The notes beneath the pieces were generated by a model. The model was given only the letters and a program-made list of their open reading frames with translations. It did not search any database and had not been told where the DNA came from. Position numbers and translations under genes: made by a program. DNA of 64,000 bases from Sphingobium sp. CECT 9361 (GTDB taxonomy: Bacteria > Pseudomonadota > Alphaproteobacteria > Sphingomonadales > Sphingomonadaceae), in assembly GCF_918741285.1 (NCBI RefSeq), contig NZ_CAKKNC010000003.1, positions 124,001 to 188,000 of the forward strand, read 5' to 3'. Below, one piece after another: positions 59,908 to 64,000 of this stretch; within the stretch, counting starts at the first letter, position 1; each line of letters begins with the position of its first letter.

Positions 59908-60966
59908 ATGGATTTCCGTCTGACTGAGGAGCAGGAGATGCTGGCCGAAACGGTCGAGGCACTGCTGCGCGAAAGCTGCGGCAGCGCCGACCTCCGACGA
60001 ATGTTGGATGAATCTGCGGCACGGGATACGCAGCGGTGGGAGGCCATCGTCGCCATGGGCCTGCCCGGCGTAATGGCGCCCGAAAGCTTGGGAGGCAGCG
60101 CGCTCGGTGCGACCGAAATGGCGCTCATCGCCACCGCTTGCGGCTATTGGCTGCTGCCCGAGCCACTAGTCGAGCAGGCCGGTGTGGTCCTGCCGATGCT
60201 GGCGGAATTGGACGCGGCACTGGCGACCCGCGCGATTGCAGGTGAAATTGTCGCCATCGGCCATCCCACACATCCGTTCGTGGCTGACGCCGACAGCGCC
60301 GTTGCGCTGTTGTTGGCTGATGGCGAGGCGATCCATCTGGTACCGCGCGACGCCGTCACTCTGGTGCGCCAGCCGAGCTTCGATCCATTCCGGCGGCTCT
60401 TCCGGGTCGACTGGACCCCGTCGGCTGCTACGCGGATCGGGCACGGATCGGCGGTGCAAGTGTTTTGGGACAAAGCGCTCGACCGCGGTGCGCTGTTCGG
60501 CGGTGCGCAAGTGCTCGGCGTCGCCCAACGGGCGGTCGACATGGCCGCTGCTTATGCGAAGGAGCGCCAGCAGTTCGGCAAATCGATCGGTGGGTTCCAG
60601 GCGGTAAAGCACTTGCTCGCCAACGCCCAGATCAAGATTGAATTTGCCCGGCCGGTTGTGCTGGCCGCCGCCGCATCGGACGCATCTGAACACAACCGTG
60701 CGCGGATCAGCCACGCGCGCCTTGCTGCCGCGGCGGCAGCCGATATCGCCACCCACGCTGCCGTCCAGGTGCATGGCGCGATGGGCTTCAGTTGGGAGGT
60801 CGACGTGCATTTTCTCCTGAAGCGCGCGACCGCGCTCAGCCAGGCTTGGGGCACCGCCGCTTTTCACCGCCAGCGGGTCGCGGCGCATGTCCTCTCTGCA
60901 AAGCTCGGTCCGGACTGCACGTTCGGCGCTGCCGGCCAACGGGAAATGCTCCATGAAGTCGCTTGA
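59908..60966 (+). CDS. Acyl-CoA dehydrogenase (smaller subunit of a probable pair)
   Basis: A 352-residue FadE-like chain with FRLTEEQEMLAETVEALL at the start, AYAKERQQFGKSIGGFQAVKH (FAD-contact region, about residues 213-233) and VQVHGAMGFSWEVDVHFLLKRA near the C-terminus. It lacks the EPTAGSD-type loop. I use the ATG at 59908, 6 nt after the previous stop; the open frame upstream overlaps the first dehydrogenase. Together they probably form a heteromeric dehydrogenase for a ring-derived CoA ester. Confidence 0.88.
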   Translation: MDFRLTEEQEMLAETVEALLRESCGSADLRRMLDESAARDTQRWEAIVAMGLPGVMAPESLGGSALGATEMALIATACGYWLLPEPLVEQAGVVLPMLAELDAALATRAIAGEIVAIGHPTHPFVADADSAVALLLADGEAIHLVPRDAVTLVRQPSFDPFRRLFRVDWTPSAATRIGHGSAVQVFWDKALDRGALFGGAQVLGVAQRAVDMAAAYAKERQQFGKSIGGFQAVKHLLANAQIKIEFARPVVLAAAASDASEHNRARISHARLAAAAAADIATHAAVQVHGAMGFSWEVDVHFLLKRATALSQAWGTAAFHRQRVAAHVLSAKLGPDCTFGAAGQREMLHEVA

Positions 60967-62578
60967 TGTCGCCCGCGCGATGCGTGCCGATCCGGCCGAA
61001 GCGGCGCGCTATCGTGCCGCTGGCTGGTGGAGCGACCGCACCCTGTCGCAACGCGTCGCCGCACTGGCCGCAAGTAAGCCAGAGGAACCGGCGTGGATTA
61101 CGCCGGAGGGTCGCATCGGCTGGGGCGCCTATGACCGCGCGGCCGACCGGCTGGCGGCGCTGATCGCGGACAAGGGACTTGCGCCGGGCGCGCGGGTCGC
61201 GGTGATCCTGCCCGACGGGCCGACGGTGCATGCTGCGTTGCTAGCGGTCGAGCGCGCAGGGATGGTCGCGGTCGGAATCGGCGCGCGCGCGGGCCTTGCC
61301 GAAATCAGCTACCTTCTGAAGCACACCGGCGCCGAACTTCTGATCTCCCATGAATACATGCGCGACCAGTCGATCGAGGCGCTCGTCGAAGCAGTGCAGG
61401 CGCAAGGCGCGACGCTCAAACATTGGCTGACGATTCCCGATCTGATCGCCTTTCGCAACTGGAGCGCGGGCGAACGCCCGTTTCATGCGCCTTTCCCTCC
61501 GTCCGACCCCGACGGACTTTTCCTGATCAACTCGACTTCGGGGACAACCGGCATGCCGAAATGCGTGATGCACACGCAAAATCGCTGGTTCTATTTCCAT
61601 CAGCTCGCGGCCGAGGCCGGACGGTTCGGACCCGACGAGATTTTTCTGGGAGCCGTGCCGGCGCCGTTCGGTTTTGGGTTGTGGACCGCACATTTCTCGC
61701 CCGCGATCCTCGGTTGCCCGACGGTGGTTCTGCCGAAGTTCGATGCGGGCGTCGCGCTCGACATGATCGAACGCGAGCGGGTGACGGTGCTGTGCTGCGT
61801 CAGCACCCAATTCATCATGCTGCTCAACGAACAGGCCGAACGACCGCGCGATTTGTCGTCCCTGCGCTCGATGTTCACGGGCGGCGAAGCGGTGCCCTAT
61901 CGCCGCGCCGCCGAGTTCGAGGAAGTGACCGGTGCTGTAGTGCTGCAATTCTATGGATCCAACGAGACCGGCGCGCTCAGCCGCACCACAGCCAGCGACA
62001 GCCGCGACCGGCGGCTGACGACGGCGGGAAAAATCATTCCCGAGATGGACGTGCGCCTGTTCGATCCTGCGACCGGCGCGGAAGTTGCTGGGCGGGGGCA
62101 GCCCGCCTGCCGTGGTCCGGCGACCTGCCTTGGCTATTGGGACGATGATGCCGCGAACGGAAAATTATTCACGCCAGATGGATGGATGTTGATGGGCGAT
62201 ATCGTTGAAATCGATGACGAGGACTATCTGCGTGTCGTCGGCCGTACATCGGAATTCATCATCCGGGGCGGTAAGAATCTCTCCGCGCCCGCTATAGAGG
62301 CCGAAGTCGCGACTCACCCCGGCGTCGCGCTGGTCGCTGCCGTGCCGGCCCCTGATCCGGTTTTTGGCGAACGGGTGTGCATCTATGTATCCCCGCGTGC
62401 CAATCATGCGCTGACGCTGGAAGCTATCATCGCGCATCTCCACGATCGTGGCGTATCGCGCGAGTGGTTTCCCGAATATCTCGTGTTGATGGACGATCTG
62501 CCCCGGTCTTCGGGGGGCAAGGTCGCCAAGGGCGAACTCACTGCGGACGCCAAGCGGCGCTGGGCTGTGCCGGCATGA
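60953..62578 (+). CDS. AMP-forming acyl-CoA ligase (FadD-like)
   Basis: A 541-residue ANL-superfamily ligase. The P-loop is INSTSGTTGMPKCVMHT (about residues 198-214), the adenine motif YGSNETG, the GWMLMGDIVEIDDEDYLRVVGR hinge region, and the catalytic Lys in SSGGKVAKGEL near the C-terminus. It activates a carboxylic acid with ATP and CoA. By context it could be a FadD3-like HIP-CoA ligase, though family members near aromatic acids look similar. The start ATG 60953 overlaps the dehydrogenase by 14 nt. Confidence 0.88.
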   Translation: MKSLDVARAMRADPAEAARYRAAGWWSDRTLSQRVAALAASKPEEPAWITPEGRIGWGAYDRAADRLAALIADKGLAPGARVAVILPDGPTVHAALLAVERAGMVAVGIGARAGLAEISYLLKHTGAELLISHEYMRDQSIEALVEAVQAQGATLKHWLTIPDLIAFRNWSAGERPFHAPFPPSDPDGLFLINSTSGTTGMPKCVMHTQNRWFYFHQLAAEAGRFGPDEIFLGAVPAPFGFGLWTAHFSPAILGCPTVVLPKFDAGVALDMIERERVTVLCCVSTQFIMLLNEQAERPRDLSSLRSMFTGGEAVPYRRAAEFEEVTGAVVLQFYGSNETGALSRTTASDSRDRRLTTAGKIIPEMDVRLFDPATGAEVAGRGQPACRGPATCLGYWDDDAANGKLFTPDGWMLMGDIVEIDDEDYLRVVGRTSEFIIRGGKNLSAPAIEAEVATHPGVALVAAVPAPDPVFGERVCIYVSPRANHALTLEAIIAHLHDRGVSREWFPEYLVLMDDLPRSSGGKVAKGELTADAKRRWAVPA

Positions 62579-63399
62579 CGTACAACAACATTACGCTCGT
62601 CTATGAAGACCGCACCGCGTATCTTACGCTGGCGCGCCCGGACAAGCTCAATCCGCTCGACTGGTCGACTGTCAAGGAGTTGAAGGCGGCGGTCGCCGAG
62701 ATCGAGGCGAGGCCAGCGATCAATTTCGTGCTGCTGACGGGCGAGGGGCGCAGTTTCTCGGCCGGTGGCGATCTCGATGGCTATATCCGGCTTTATCAGA
62801 AGCCCGCTGAATTTCAGGCATTTCTCGACGATTTCTACGTGATGCTAACCAGCATCGAAAGGGCGCGGGCGATCTGGATCGCAGCAGTCAACGGCGTCTG
62901 CGTCGCAGGCGGCATCGAACTGCTGCTGGCCTGCGACATGGGAATCGCCTCGGAAAGTGCGAAGATCGGCGACGGGCATCTCAATTTCGGACAGCTTCCG
63001 GGCGCGGGCGGGTCGCAGCGTCTGCCGCGTGCGATTGGCCTGCTGCGCGCCAAGCATCTGATCCTGACGGGCGAACTGCTGGATGCAAAAGCGGCGGAGA
63101 AGTGGGGCCTGGTGACGAAGGTCGTGCCCGATGCAGAGCTAGTCGAAGCGGCGAAGGACTGGATCACAGCCATGGCGGCCAAGAGCGCGGTTGGCCTTGC
63201 CGGGGCAAAGCGGCTCGCCAACATGACGCTCGACACGCCCTATGAAGAAGGACTGCGGCAAGAGATCGCGTTCGTGCACCGCTACGCCACCACTGAAGCC
63301 GACGCCACCGAAGGCCTGCTGGCCTTCAAGGAGAAGCGCGCTCCACGCTTCGGCCAGAAAAACCGCACGCCGCACTCTGTTGCGCCCAGGAAAGACTGA
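62575..63399 (+). CDS. Enoyl-CoA hydratase/isomerase family protein
   Basis: A 274-residue crotonase-fold enzyme: YLTLARPDKLNPLDW, GEGRSFSAGGDLDGY (oxyanion loop, about residues 61-75), NGVCVAGGIELLLACDMGIA, and GDGHLNFGQLPGAGGSQRLPRAIG. The usual Glu of the second catalytic position (E-x3-G) is replaced by G-x-L-PGAGGS, so it may be an isomerase or hydrolase variant. The ATG at 62575 overlaps the ligase by 4 nt. The C-terminal tail is charged and carries no signature. Confidence 0.87.
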   Translation: MTYNNITLVYEDRTAYLTLARPDKLNPLDWSTVKELKAAVAEIEARPAINFVLLTGEGRSFSAGGDLDGYIRLYQKPAEFQAFLDDFYVMLTSIERARAIWIAAVNGVCVAGGIELLLACDMGIASESAKIGDGHLNFGQLPGAGGSQRLPRAIGLLRAKHLILTGELLDAKAAEKWGLVTKVVPDAELVEAAKDWITAMAAKSAVGLAGAKRLANMTLDTPYEEGLRQEIAFVHRYATTEADATEGLLAFKEKRAPRFGQKNRTPHSVAPRKD

Positions 63400-63404
63400 T
63401 AGCC

Positions 63405-64000
63405 ATGTTCAAGCTACGCGACAAATATGCGATCGCTGGGATCGGCACGACCGACTACAGCAAATTCTCCGGCCGGACCGTCCGCAGCCTCGCGACCGAG
63501 GCTTGCCTGAAGGCGATTGAGGATGCAGGCCTCACCGTCGCCGATATCGACGGCATCGTCAGTTTCAACTTCAACGACAGCGCCCCGGCGATGGGCGTTG
63601 CGACGGAGATGGGCATAGTGAATGCCGGCTATGCGGTCGACTATGCGGCGGGCGGCAATGGCGCGAACCTGATCACTCTGGCGGCGACTGCGGCGATCGA
63701 GGCGGGACTGGCGAAGAACGTCGTCTGCTTCCGCGCCATGAACGGTCGCTCGGGATTTCGCCTGGGCGGCGGGCGCGACATGTCGGCTTATGGTGTCACC
63801 CAATATACAGCGCCGCTGGGCTGGATCACCTATCCGCAAGCGATGGCGATGTGGGCACGCCGCCACATGATCGACTTCGGCACGACTGAAGAGCATTGGG
63901 CGGAAATCGCGACCACCTTCCGCGACAATGCCGTGATCAATCCGCGCGCGATGCAGCGTACGCCGATGACGAAGGACGACTATTACAACTCGCGCTTCAT
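63405..64000 (+). CDS. Thiolase-fold SCP2/Ltp-like protein without the usual nucleophile Cys (partial)
   Basis: The first 198 residues of a thiolase-superfamily protein. The beginning KYAIAGIGTTDYSKFSGRTVRSLATEAC is typical of SCP-x/lipid-transfer-type thiolases and of the steroid side-chain aldolases Ltp2/SAL. At the position of the catalytic Cys (V-N-x2-C) the sequence is VDYAAGGNGANLIT, so Cys is replaced by Ala near residue 82. It is therefore perhaps a retro-aldolase or other non-thiolytic member. The C-terminal half is outside the window. It is the last visible gene of the ipd operon. Confidence 0.8.
   Translation, partial: MFKLRDKYAIAGIGTTDYSKFSGRTVRSLATEACLKAIEDAGLTVADIDGIVSFNFNDSAPAMGVATEMGIVNAGYAVDYAAGGNGANLITLAATAAIEAGLAKNVVCFRAMNGRSGFRLGGGRDMSAYGVTQYTAPLGWITYPQAMAMWARRHMIDFGTTEEHWAEIATTFRDNAVINPRAMQRTPMTKDDYYNSRF

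Noticed and set aside
1..64000. CRISPR arrays, rRNA genes, intact insertion sequences or prophage
   Set aside because: No regularly spaced repeats, rRNA-like sequence, complete transposase with inverted repeats, or phage structural genes were seen on reading.

Overview
The window looks like a chromosomal segment of a Sphingomonadaceae alphaproteobacterium (Sphingobium, Sphingomonas or Novosphingobium-like). The reasons are the GC-rich coding sequence, the housekeeping gene set (rpoZ, gltB/gltD, uppP, an NDUFA9-type protein, tRNA-Leu), the four TonB-dependent receptors, and the many SDR, MFS and CoA-enzyme genes. Species was not determined. All family assignments come from reading motifs and from memory of the families; no search was run.

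Region 1 (1-11,268) is core genome: the start of a possible DNA glycosylase, a [2Fe-2S] ferredoxin, rpoZ, a cardiolipin synthase/PLD-type protein, a gltD-DUF2059-gltB operon, uppP, an NDUFA9-like protein and tRNA-Leu(CAG). After the tRNA come about 600 bp of non-coding sequence with an IS5-type transposase remnant, and the accessory content starts there.

Region 2 (11.85-25.9 kb) appears to be a phosphorus-scavenging regulon. It holds a DUF5690 transporter, a TIGR03364-type FAD oxidoreductase, PhnX phosphonatase, a PhnF-like GntR/UTRA repressor and a PhnZ-like HD protein. It also holds two Tat-exported phospholipases C, an exported PI-PLC-like/class A acid phosphatase fusion and a large TonB-dependent receptor. 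Five copies of a TGGT-N4-ACCA type operator (resembling the known PhnF site TGGTATAGACCA) sit in front of these units. The simplest model is that extracellular phospholipids or phosphonolipids are cleaved, the head groups are taken up, and phosphate is released outside by the fusion enzyme and inside by PhnX.

Region 3 (25.9-30.0 kb) is a tightly overlapping four-gene operon: sulfotransferase, aspartyl/asparaginyl beta-hydroxylase-like, TPR-sulfotransferase and a second beta-hydroxylase-like protein. It lies directly behind the receptor gene. Its function is unknown; a protein or peptide modification system is a possibility.

Region 4 (30.8-64 kb, continuing past the window) is a large catabolic island. 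It begins with a KshA-like Rieske oxygenase, a cytochrome P450, a TetR regulator and an MFS carrier. Then come an LLM flavin enzyme, five SDRs, three TonB receptors, two further MFS carriers, a SnoaL-like protein, an aminotransferase and an amidohydrolase. It ends with an ipdA-ipdB-ECH-ipdC-echA20-ACAD-ACAD-ligase-ECH-thiolase-like operon. IpdAB, IpdC and EchA20 are the enzymes that open steroid rings C and D in actinobacteria, so the likely substrate is a steroid, bile acid or another fused bicyclic/polycyclic compound. A TBDR-SDR-MFS module occurs twice, and a CTATC-N8-GATAG type palindrome precedes several transcription units. Decayed LysR, RidA-like and transposase genes mark rearrangement in this part.
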